Of a stretch of DNA of 64,000 nt, positions 8,130 to 15,286 are shown one piece after another; position 1 is the stretch's first letter; each line of letters opens with the position of its first letter. Where the stretch lies: contig JBIMKP010000007.1 of assembly GCA_051861545.1 (NCBI GenBank), positions 1 to 64,000 on the forward strand, read 5' to 3'. Origin of the DNA: CAISCU01 sp051861545 (lineage in GTDB: Bacteria > Bacteroidota > Bacteroidia > UKL13-3). The notes under the pieces were generated by a model, which searched no databases, was not told where the DNA came from, and was given only the letters and a program-made list of their open reading frames with translations. The position numbers and the translations under genes are program-made.

Positions 8130-8177
8130 ATGAATTACATTTTGATGTGATTTTTTATATATCAAAATGTAATTCAT
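8130..8177 (+). terminator. Perfect 17-bp hairpin closing the sulfur cluster
   Basis: ATGAATTACATTTTGAT at 8130-8146 pairs perfectly with ATCAAAATGTAATTCAT at 8161-8177 around a 14-base T-rich loop. It lies 9 bases after the soxB stop. There is no long T-run after it, so it may act as a 3'-end stabiliser or processing site as much as an intrinsic terminator. Confidence 0.55.
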
Positions 8178-8266
8178 TGATATTAGTAGAATTAATTCAT
8201 GTTGTTTCATTTAATTGTATTTATGTTTGATTCTATTTTTTATAGAAATAGATTTTATTCCAACTC

Positions 8267-8677
8267 ATGAAATTAAATTTTAAACTAAAATCATCCACTC
8301 AAAAAGTATTCTCAATTTTATCTGATGCTAAACAATTTGAAAAATTCCATCCGGTAATTTTCAAAATTGATGATTTGGGAAACGATAATTACTTTATTCA
8401 TGAAACCTTGAAATTTTTATTCATTCCTATCACATTTACTTATCCGGCTAAAATCTTATCAAACAAAGAAAAAGGAATGGTACAAATGAATGCAGTTGTG
8501 ATGAAACTAGTTAAAGTTGAATTGAACTTTTTAATAAAAGATTTTACTACTTATACTGAAGTTGTTGAAGATATAAAGATAAATTCTTGGTTGCCTGCAC
8601 ATCCTGTAATGATGATGATTTTTAAAAAACAACATGGAAAATTGTTTTTAAATATTGATGCCGATTTAGTTTCTTAA
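8267..8677 (+). CDS. SRPBCC-family (polyketide cyclase-like) small protein
   Basis: This 136-residue cytoplasmic protein has the look of an SRPBCC/START-like ligand-binding fold. It begins with a beta-strand plus the motif STQKVFSILSDAKQFEKFHPVI, typical of coenzyme Q-binding/cyclase-like members, and continues with alternating strands and a C-terminal helix. No catalytic residues can be named. It stands alone, 90 bases after the sulfur-cluster hairpin and 140 bases before the DUF2490 gene. Ligand and role are unknown. Confidence 0.65.
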   Translation: MKLNFKLKSSTQKVFSILSDAKQFEKFHPVIFKIDDLGNDNYFIHETLKFLFIPITFTYPAKILSNKEKGMVQMNAVVMKLVKVELNFLIKDFTTYTEVVEDIKINSWLPAHPVMMMIFKKQHGKLFLNIDADLVS

Positions 8678-8817
8678 TTGCTGTTTGTTTGATTTAAAAT
8701 CAAATATTTTTTTAGTTTAATTTTACTACTAATTCTTTCCATTATTTCAATAAAAAAAACAGACATTAACTGATTTTTGTCTGAATTCATTTCAATCTAT
8801 TTTAAGAAATTTGTAAA

Positions 8818-9576
8818 ATGAAATCGTTTCTGGTTCTGGTCTTTTATATGTTAATGGGTTTTCAAATTTTGGCACAGGTTCAAAAACAAACCAAGGAAGA
8901 TACACACGTTTGGATTGCTTTTATTTCGAGTATTCAGTTAAATGAAAAATGGAATTTATTAGCAGATGTTCATTATAGAAGAACGGAGTTTTTAAACAGA
9001 CCAGGCTTTTTTGTTGCAAGAGTAGCTCCTGAATATAAGTTTAAATCGGGATTTAAATTAGCTGCTGGTTATGCCAATTTACTTTCTGCTCCAACAATTT
9101 CTACTTTAAATACTTGGGCAGATGAACACCGGATTTTTCAACAACTGATTTATCCGTCTTCAATTGGGAAAATTTCTTTACTACATCGAATTAGGAACGA
9201 ACAAAGATGGAGGCAGATAATGGATACCAAAAACGATACATGGACAGGTGAATATGCTTTTACAAACCGGGTTCGTTATTTATTAAGTTTGAATATTCCA
9301 ATCAATCATTCCGAAAAACATCCTGCATTTATTCTTGCTGATGAAATTTTAGTTCATTTCGGAAAAAGTATCACCTATAATACTTTCGATCAGAACAGAA
9401 TATTTCTGGGTTACCGACAAAATATCAGCAAAAAATTGGCATTTGATGTTGGTTATATGCGGATTTTTCAACAAAAACAAACAGGCTTTCAATACGATTT
9501 AAACCATACCATCCGATTGTTTTTTTACGGCAATTTTAGCGGAGAACACCATAAAAATCATCAACATTCACTTTAG
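8818..9576 (+). CDS. DUF2490 outer-membrane-like protein
   Basis: This 252-residue secreted protein has a signal peptide (about 1-19, ILAQ) followed by a beta-rich domain with the DUF2490 pattern (THVWIAFISSIQLNEKWNL, then repeated strands such as NRIFLGYRQNISKKLAFDVGYM). DUF2490 proteins are common in Bacteroidota and are probably outer-membrane barrels or periplasmic beta-proteins of unknown function. The penultimate region LNHTIRLFFYGNF is aromatic, but the extreme C-terminus is His-rich. A -7-like box is not evident. It is followed by repeat element 1. Confidence 0.75.
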   Translation: MKSFLVLVFYMLMGFQILAQVQKQTKEDTHVWIAFISSIQLNEKWNLLADVHYRRTEFLNRPGFFVARVAPEYKFKSGFKLAAGYANLLSAPTISTLNTWADEHRIFQQLIYPSSIGKISLLHRIRNEQRWRQIMDTKNDTWTGEYAFTNRVRYLLSLNIPINHSEKHPAFILADEILVHFGKSITYNTFDQNRIFLGYRQNISKKLAFDVGYMRIFQQKQTGFQYDLNHTIRLFFYGNFSGEHHKNHQHSL

Positions 9577-9613
9577 TTTTCTTGGTTTGAATAAGCTTTG
9601 TATTTGCTTAAAT

Positions 9614-9996
9614 GGATAGCTATATTTTTACTGTAAGTGATTTTTAGTAAATAGGGTTCATATTTTGATTGAAATTTTCAAAAAGTAGTTTGGTTTTAAA
9701 TTTCTCTATTTTACAAAATTTAAGACCCCGATAGGTGGTCTCATGTTTATAGAAAAATGCTTTAGATAGACTTCTCCTCCCATTTCTCTTCAAGGCGGAC
9801 CTTCGGTCCGCCTTGAAGAGAAATGGGAGGGACTTTGCATTAAATTTCTTTTTCTATAATCATGTCATCCCTTCTGGATTTTTAAAAACTTGTTCTAGTT
9901 CTCGTTTATCTTTTAGGGTTGATTTTAATGAGTATAATCAAAATAAAATTATTTAAGATTCGCTAAAGGTTTTTTCTAGTATAAAGCCGCTTAATC
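9614..9996 (+). repeat. Dispersed hairpin element, copy 1 (E1)
   Basis: The gene-free stretch 9577-10042 is almost filled by this element. It has a 5' small hairpin (GACCCCGATAGGTGGTC at 9724), an outer arm (CATGTTTATAGAAAA), a perfect 26-bp central hairpin (arms 9776-9801 and 9805-9830, loop TTC), and a returning outer arm ending TTTTCTATAATCATG. A last small hairpin follows (ATCCCTTCTGGAT). The flanks carry an imperfect direct repeat: GTATTTGCTTAAAT at 9600-9613 and GTATTGCTAAATTT at 9997-10010. Terminal sequences are more decayed than in the other copies, so the ends are approximate. Confidence 0.75.
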
Positions 9997-10042
9997 GTAT
10001 TGCTAAATTTGATTTTCATCTTCTTTTTAGCATCTTGCTAAC

Positions 10043-11719
10043 ATGAAGAAGATAAATATTCTATTTGTATTGCTTATTTTATTTGGCTGTACAACAGAAA
10101 AATCAAACAATAATAATTTCGAAAATACACGTCAAAGTTTTATTTCATCTTGGTGGAAACAGTTTCCAACATCTGCTACAACTGCGGGTTTTCATGATTA
10201 TGATGCGGAATTATTGGCTTATGATAAATCTTGCAGAGAAGCTGATAAGGCTTTTGTAAATGCTTGGTTAGATACATTGTCTCATTTAGAAACTTCGAAA
10301 CTTGAGTCGAATGATTTAACAGATTTAGCATTAATGAAAGGTGCTTTGCAATCAATCTTGTTTTATACAGACACTTTAAAAGCCTGGCAATGGGATCCAT
10401 CTAATTATAATGTAGCTGGTGCTTTTGCCGATATTATCAATGCTAAGAATTTAGATTCATTACAAAAACGTACTTATATTCAAGCAAGAATTAAAAAGGT
10501 AAAATCTTACTATGATGCGGCAAAGGCAAACATCGAAAATCCTTCTCCAGAACATACGCAATTGGCTATTGAGCAAAGCGAAGGTGTTAAAGAATATTTG
10601 AATTCTGAAGTATTGAATTGGGTTGAAACAAAGGCCGATTTACAAGAAGCGGTTTCTGCTATTGATGGATTTTCTGCCTATCTAAAAACGATTCTTCCAA
10701 CAGCAAAAAGAGATTTTAGAATAGGAAAAGAATTGTTTGATATTAAGTTTAAACACGATATACAATCTGAGTGGACAGCTGCTGAGGTTTACGAAAAGGC
10801 CATCAACAGAAAAAAGGAATTACATCTTGAAATGGCTAAACTGACAAAGGAGCTATGGTCGAAATACATGAATGTTGAAATGCCAAAAGATACTTTAAAA
10901 GCGATTTCTGCACTCATCAATAAAATTTCAGAAAAACATGCACATCGTGATTCATTTATTCAGTCGATTGAAAAACAAATTCCGGAGTTGCAAGCATTTG
11001 TAAATGAAAAGCAATTATTGTTTTTAGATCCGAAAAAACCTTTGAAAGTAAGAAGAACTCCTGGTTATATGGATGGTGTTGCAGGTGCAAGCATCAGTGC
11101 ACCTGGTCCCTACGACAAAGATGCGGAGACGTTTTACAATGTAAGTACCTTAGAAAAATTTAGCAATGAAAGTGCCGAAAGTTATTTGAGAGAATACAAC
11201 CATTATATCCTTCAAATTTTAAATATACATGAGGCTATACCTGGACATTATGCGCAATTGGTTTATTCAAACAATTCGCCTTCTATTATTAAATCGGTAT
11301 TTGGAAATGGTGCCATGGTTGAAGGTTGGGCCGTTTACACAGAACGAATGATGATTGAAGCTGGTTATGGAAATTCAGAACCAGAAATGTTACTGATGTA
11401 CAACAAATGGCATTTGAGAACCGTTTGTAATACTATTTTAGATTATAGTGTGCATGTAAAAGGCTGGAAAAAGGAAGATGCTATTCATTTGTTGGTGAAT
11501 GAAGCTTTTCAGCAACAAGCAGAAGCAGAAGGAAAATGGAGAAGGGTTCAATTATCTCAAGTGCAATTGTGTAGTTATTTTACAGGTTATTCCGAAATTT
11601 TTGCTTTGAGGGAAGAAATGAAAAAAGCATCATCATTTGATTTGAAGAAATTCCATGAAAGCTTTTTAAGTTTTGGAAGTGCGCCTGTTAAAGAAATTAA
11701 AAAACTAATGTTGAAATAA
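10043..11719 (+). CDS. DUF885-family lipoprotein, putative metallopeptidase
   Basis: This 558-residue protein has a lipoprotein signal (lipobox LFGC at about 13-16) and a long alpha-helical DUF885 domain. The putative zinc site HEAIPGHYAQ is visible in the second half, with a downstream MVEGWAVYTERM block that is conserved in the family and may supply a further acidic ligand. DUF885 proteins are thought to be gluzincin-like peptidases; substrates are mostly unknown. It should sit in the periplasm, anchored to a membrane. It is followed 2 bases later by a DUF2147 gene, so the two are probably co-transcribed. Confidence 0.85.
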   Translation: MKKINILFVLLILFGCTTEKSNNNNFENTRQSFISSWWKQFPTSATTAGFHDYDAELLAYDKSCREADKAFVNAWLDTLSHLETSKLESNDLTDLALMKGALQSILFYTDTLKAWQWDPSNYNVAGAFADIINAKNLDSLQKRTYIQARIKKVKSYYDAAKANIENPSPEHTQLAIEQSEGVKEYLNSEVLNWVETKADLQEAVSAIDGFSAYLKTILPTAKRDFRIGKELFDIKFKHDIQSEWTAAEVYEKAINRKKELHLEMAKLTKELWSKYMNVEMPKDTLKAISALINKISEKHAHRDSFIQSIEKQIPELQAFVNEKQLLFLDPKKPLKVRRTPGYMDGVAGASISAPGPYDKDAETFYNVSTLEKFSNESAESYLREYNHYILQILNIHEAIPGHYAQLVYSNNSPSIIKSVFGNGAMVEGWAVYTERMMIEAGYGNSEPEMLLMYNKWHLRTVCNTILDYSVHVKGWKKEDAIHLLVNEAFQQQAEAEGKWRRVQLSQVQLCSYFTGYSEIFALREEMKKASSFDLKKFHESFLSFGSAPVKEIKKLMLK

Positions 11720-11721
11720 AT

Positions 11722-12165
11722 ATGAAATTGTTAAAAGGAACAGTAATGCTAATGTTTTTTCTGATGGCTACTGCTTTTCAGGTACAAACTGGCGATGAAA
11801 TTTTAGGTGAATGGTTAAGTTCGAGTGGGGAAGGAAAGTTCAGGATATTTAAATCGGGTGAATATTATTACGGAACTATTTATTGGTTAAAAGAACCTAA
11901 TACTGAAAAAGGCGAACCTAAATTAGACGATAATAATCCAGATCCAAGCAAACGTTCAAGAAAAATACAAGGATTGATGTTATTGAAAAGCTTTAAATTC
12001 AATGCTAAAAGTAAAACATGGGACAATGGAGAAATTTATGATCCTGAAAGCGGAAAAACCTACAGTTGTAACATGAAAATGGAAACAGCAGATAAGTTAA
12101 ACATTCGCGGATATATAGGAATTTCTCTTATTGGTAGAACAGAAGTTTGGACTAGGGTGAAGTAG
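11722..12165 (+). CDS. DUF2147-family exported protein
   Basis: This 147-residue protein has a signal peptide (about 1-20) and a single DUF2147 domain: GEWLSSSGEGKFRIFKSG, a YYGTIYWLKEP block, LMLLKSFKF, WDNGEIYDPESGKTYSC and the closing GRTEVWTRV. The domain is a small lipocalin-like beta-barrel found in many Bacteroidota and Proteobacteria; its function is not established. It begins 2 bases after the DUF885 gene, so it is very likely in the same transcript. Confidence 0.85.
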   Translation: MKLLKGTVMLMFFLMATAFQVQTGDEILGEWLSSSGEGKFRIFKSGEYYYGTIYWLKEPNTEKGEPKLDDNNPDPSKRSRKIQGLMLLKSFKFNAKSKTWDNGEIYDPESGKTYSCNMKMETADKLNIRGYIGISLIGRTEVWTRVK

Positions 12166-12177
12166 AAATTATTTTAG

Positions 12178-12906
12178 ATGTTATTAAAAGCAATTACGAT
12201 TTTTATTGGATTTGGTTTTTTTCTATCTAATTCAGAAAGTTTCTTTTCGATTAATAAACCCGTAGTTAATAGGGGATATAATTTTACTCAAACTGATTGT
12301 AATTACTTAGATTTTAAACAGTCAATTAAAACTCTAAATACACAGAACAGAGTTGATATAAAGTTGAAAAGGAGAACTGACCTTCTAATTCAACCTTTTA
12401 ATGTTTACGAATTCAAAAAGAAAGTTGAAGGCAGTAATAGTGGAGGAGCCTCGGTAAATCCAATTTGGTTTAAGCCAGCATACAAAGGGTTTTACTATCG
12501 ATTTTTTATGTTTGATGGATTAAAGGCTTACAAAGGCAGAAATAAGCATGACACCATAAGGTCAAAATTCGATTTGAGTATTTTCACATATAAGCCTTAT
12601 GGTAAATATGAAGCGGAATTTATTGATCCTCATGAGGAAATTATTGAAGTTGAATTAGATAGGAATTTTTATGATTTACCCGAACTTGCTTTTATAGAAT
12701 TTCATAAAAAAGAAATAATTGATTTTATTGGTAAACCTGTTTATGAAAAGTCTGATTGTTTTATTTATCAGTATAAAAATTCTTTACTTTTGATTCATTT
12801 TCAGATAGATAGGGTTAATTGGATAAAATATATCAGATTGAAATCCAATAAAATCAATACGGAACAATGGAAGGAACTTTGTTCTAGAAATATCAATGTT
12901 TGGTAA
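12178..12906 (+). CDS. Hypothetical exported protein
   Basis: I do not recognise this 242-residue protein. It has a hydrophobic N-terminus (about 1-18, signal-like), then a beta/alpha sequence rich in Lys, Phe and Tyr with no cysteine motif or obvious repeat. The C-terminal third (DFIGKPVYEKSDCFIYQYKNS) could be a small ligand-binding fold, but this is a guess. It lies 12 bases after the DUF2147 gene on the same strand and is probably part of that transcript. Confidence 0.6.
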   Translation: MLLKAITIFIGFGFFLSNSESFFSINKPVVNRGYNFTQTDCNYLDFKQSIKTLNTQNRVDIKLKRRTDLLIQPFNVYEFKKKVEGSNSGGASVNPIWFKPAYKGFYYRFFMFDGLKAYKGRNKHDTIRSKFDLSIFTYKPYGKYEAEFIDPHEEIIEVELDRNFYDLPELAFIEFHKKEIIDFIGKPVYEKSDCFIYQYKNSLLLIHFQIDRVNWIKYIRLKSNKINTEQWKELCSRNINVW

Positions 12907-12976
12907 AATTTCTGATTTTGTTCATGTATGGCTATCTGAAAAGGAATAATTCAATAGAAGTATTACTTTCGCAGCA

Positions 12977-13636
12977 ATGATTAGTCCCTGGAAAATTTTA
13001 TCGGTTGTACTCATTTTATACGCCCTAATTGGTGGTTTGTTGATGCCAGTTCCTGAATTACCGATTCTTGAACAAAGTATCAGAAATTTGTATTACCACG
13101 TACCAATGTGGTTTTCAATGGTTTTATTGTTGTTAGCTTCTGCAGTTCATGCTGTTAAAGTGCTAGGAGGCAAGGGTTTAGAAGCTGATGTCAAATCAAA
13201 CATTTTTGCAACTGTAGGAATGTTATATGGCACAATTGGAATTGTTACCGGAATGATTTGGGCAAAAAACACTTGGGGTGCTTATTGGGTATCCGACCCT
13301 AAATTAAACTCCGCAGCTATCGGAATGCTTATGTATTCAGCCTATTTCGTTTTAAGAGGTTCATTTGAAGACGAAGAAAAAAAGGCCAGATATGCTGCCA
13401 TTTATAATTTATTCTGTTTTCCTGTTTTTGTTGTGTTGATATTTGTAATTCCTCGTTTAACAGATTCATTACATCCTGGTAATGGAGGAAATCCTGGGTT
13501 TAATCAATATGACTTAGATAGCAGATTAAGAATGGTATTTTATCCTGCCGTTATAGGTTGGGTTTTAATGGGCTTCTGGATTGCCAATTTAGGTATCAGA
13601 GTAAAATTATTGGAATTAAAAAAGTGGTTAGATTAA
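12977..13636 (+). CDS. ccmC: Haem exporter permease CcmC (CcsA-like)
   Basis: This 219-residue membrane protein has six predicted transmembrane segments. It belongs to the CcmC/CcmF/CcsA haem-handling family. The signature WAKNTWGAYWVSDPKL corresponds to the WWD haem-binding loop, and histidines in YYHVPMWF and TDSLHPGNGG are the expected flanking haem ligands. CcmC loads haem onto CcmE in cytochrome c maturation system I. ccmD and ccmE follow directly. The -7-like box TACTTTCG lies just before the ATG. Confidence 0.88.
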   Translation: MISPWKILSVVLILYALIGGLLMPVPELPILEQSIRNLYYHVPMWFSMVLLLLASAVHAVKVLGGKGLEADVKSNIFATVGMLYGTIGIVTGMIWAKNTWGAYWVSDPKLNSAAIGMLMYSAYFVLRGSFEDEEKKARYAAIYNLFCFPVFVVLIFVIPRLTDSLHPGNGGNPGFNQYDLDSRLRMVFYPAVIGWVLMGFWIANLGIRVKLLELKKWLD

Positions 13637-13649
13637 TAAAGTTAAGTAC

Positions 13650-13820
13650 ATGAAAAATATATTGTTTAATCAAATAACAAAAAGTGCAGAACAGCCTGAT
13701 TTAGTAGGAACTGGAAAGTTTTATGTAGTTGTAGGTGTAATTGCAGTTTTGTTTTTAGGTATTGTAAGTTATATGGTAAGTCTAGATTTAAAAATTAAAA
13801 AATTAGAGAAAAAAGACTAG
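13650..13820 (+). CDS. ccmD: CcmD-like small membrane protein
   Basis: This 56-residue gene lies between ccmC and ccmE. It has one transmembrane helix (KFYVVVGVIAVLFLGIVSYM, about 23-42) followed by a charged coiled tail (LKIKKLEKKD). This layout, size and position match CcmD, which holds CcmE and CcmC together and releases holo-CcmE. Sequence conservation in CcmD is weak, so the call rests on context and topology. Its TAG stop is 2 bases before the ccmE ATG. Confidence 0.75.
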   Translation: MKNILFNQITKSAEQPDLVGTGKFYVVVGVIAVLFLGIVSYMVSLDLKIKKLEKKD

Positions 13821-13822
13821 TT

Positions 13823-14206
13823 ATGAAAAAGACTTATATATTAGGTATTGCTTTAATTGGTATTGCAATTGCTGCCATTGTTAGTATGTATGGCGATGCT
13901 AGCACTTATGAAAATTTTGAAGTTGCTATGGAAAATCCGGGTAGAGAATTTCATGTGGTTGGGGTATTAAATAGAGAAAAAGAGAAGTTTTATAATCCAC
14001 AGGAAGATCCAAATTATTTTACTTTTTTTATGGTTGATGAAAAGGGCAAGGAAAGCAAAGTTGTTTACCACAATCCAGAGCCAGCCGACTTCGACCGATC
14101 TGAAAAAATTGTAATTGTAGGAAAGATGGATGGAGATCATTTTGAAGCTTCAAAAATTCTATTAAAATGTCCGAGTAAATACACCGATAACCAGGTGAAA
14201 ACTTAA
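13823..14206 (+). CDS. ccmE: Cytochrome c maturation haem chaperone CcmE, CxxxY type
   Basis: This 127-residue protein has an N-terminal membrane anchor (about 5-22) and the OB-fold CcmE domain. Family blocks seen are FHVVGVLNREKEKFY, the FFMVDEKGKESKVVYHNPEP strand pair and IVIVGKMDGDHFEASKILLKCPSKY. The usual haem-binding histidine (HxxxY) is replaced by C116 in CPSKY. Such CxxxY CcmE proteins are known from archaea, Desulfovibrio and relatives. It takes haem from CcmC and passes it to CcmF. A strong terminator follows at 14229. Confidence 0.88.
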   Translation: MKKTYILGIALIGIAIAAIVSMYGDASTYENFEVAMENPGREFHVVGVLNREKEKFYNPQEDPNYFTFFMVDEKGKESKVVYHNPEPADFDRSEKIVIVGKMDGDHFEASKILLKCPSKYTDNQVKT

Positions 14207-14228
14207 GGAAATTAACATAAATCTATTT

Positions 14229-14259
14229 AAAAGCTGCTCAAGAATGTGCAGCTTTTTTT
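14229..14259 (+). terminator. Intrinsic terminator after ccmE
   Basis: AAAAGCTGC pairs with GCAGCTTTT (14248-14256) around a 10-base loop, followed by a T-run to 14259. It ends the ccmCDE transcript, so ccmF needs its own promoter. Confidence 0.85.
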
Positions 14260-14281
14260 GTGGCTTTGATTTTTATTTCTT

Positions 14282-14533
14282 TCAAAAAGTTAACTTACTA
14301 GAACTGCTGGAAAAGGTTCTACTTTCATTAATTACATTGATGATTTCCTCAGCTGATTCATTTGAATCCCATGCTCCATATGACTCAAAAAATGAAGACT
14401 TTTTTTCTGTAATGTCAGTCTTTACTGATTGTGTAAGCTTTGAGATAAGGTCAAGTTTATTACTTGGACTAAGATTATCTAACATTTTTAAATAACCATC
14501 AATTAAGGTCGTATTTATGTCTATAGCTTTCAT
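14282..14533 (-). CDS. Orphan antitoxin-like small protein
   Basis: This 83-residue protein resembles small Bacteroidota antitoxin-like proteins that usually precede a PIN-domain toxin gene. Features are an N-terminal LSPSNKLDLISKLTQSVK helix, a SFFESYGAWDSNESAEEI block, and INESRTF near the end. The usual toxin gene is absent: only about 75 bases remain before the ccmE terminator. The C-terminal tail (SSSSSKLTF) also departs from the usual charged ending, so the 3' part may be altered. It sits opposite in strand to the surrounding ccm genes, which suggests insertion into the locus. Activity is unknown. Confidence 0.55.
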   Translation of the reverse strand: MKAIDINTTLIDGYLKMLDNLSPSNKLDLISKLTQSVKTDITEKKSSFFESYGAWDSNESAEEIINVINESRTFSSSSSKLTF

Positions 14534-14749
14534 TTAGTTCAAGTTAATTAACAAACAAATATAATAAAAAGAGTCAAGCTGTTTAGTTATCAATGCTTTG
14601 AATAAATCAAGCATTAACTAAGAAAATCTCATTTTGGTATTTAAAAAATGAGATTAATATCCCTTTTGAATAAATAAATTCAACTCCGAGGAAATTTCAA
14701 ATAATTCAAAAGTTTAAGTTTTTTAATTGAACCAATATTTTAAGAATTC

Positions 14750-15151
14750 GAATACCGCAAATTTACCAGTTGAAAAAATATTAGGATAGCTGATCCTAGT
14801 ATTATTCTTGTCTTAAACTAATTCAAAAGTTGCATGTTATTTTGCTTCAATATTGAACTTTGAACAAACAAAAATTATATTTAAACTGCGTAAAAACCCC
14901 GTTAGGTGGTTTAACATTGGTAGTATTAAAATCGTTTGAACGTCCTACGCAACGCCCTCTCTTCCGCGGACCGAAGGTCCGCGGAAGAGAGGGCGTTGCG
15001 GGTGTGTTTATTCATTTATGTTCTACCAGTGTTATGTACCTGACGGCACAAAAGATTTTAGTAAAATGAAAGTTCAATTTTAAAAAGAAAGAATTAAAAA
15101 TTCCCTTAATCCCAAGAAGAAAACTTTTTTTAGGAAAAGAAGCGGATAGTC
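14750..15151 (+). repeat. Dispersed hairpin element, copy 2 (E2, divergent subtype)
   Basis: This element fills most of the gene-free stretch 14534-15286; I see nothing else in 14534-14749. The left end is GAATACCGCAAATTTACCAG (14750) and the right end GCGGATAGTC (15142-15151). The core has AACCCCGTTAGGTGG, an outer arm AACATTGGTAG, a perfect 25-bp hairpin (14948-14972 and 14976-15000, loop GAA) and a returning arm CTACCAGTGTT. The outer arms differ in sequence from copies 1, 3 and 4 but still pair. The flanks ATATTTTAAGAATTC and GTATTTAATAATAA are weakly similar. Confidence 0.75.
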
Positions 15152-15271
15152 GTATTTAATAATAAAGAAAATGTATTCACTCATTTTCACTTCAAACTGG
15201 CTTCTCTCTAATTTCATTATTCACTCAGTCATACTTTCAAATTTTACACATAGAAAAGTACTGCTTATTCA

Positions 15272-15279
15272 TACCTTTG
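15272..15279 (+). promoter_or_regulatory. Bacteroidota -7 box upstream of ccmF
   Basis: TACCTTTG matches the TAnnTTTG consensus exactly and ends 7 bases before the ccmF ATG, so transcription would start at or near the start codon. No clear TTG -33 element is seen at the usual spacing. Confidence 0.6.
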
Positions 15280-15286
15280 CGGCCAA

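Noticed and set aside
9724..9900. Hairpin element considered as a simple intrinsic terminator for the DUF2490 gene
   Set aside because: The same architecture recurs at three other places with no consistent upstream gene, there is no T-run directly after the central stem, and the element extends about 390 bases with its own ends.
14244..14495. Plus-strand 83-codon frame opposite the antitoxin-like gene
   Set aside because: It is the mirror of the minus-strand gene, has Cys/Phe/Ser-rich composition without family resemblance, and starts inside the ccmE terminator.
14860..15069. Open frame of 69 codons across E2
   Set aside because: It runs through the perfect hairpin of the repeat element (both arms translated), has no family resemblance and is not conserved in E1, E3 or E4.
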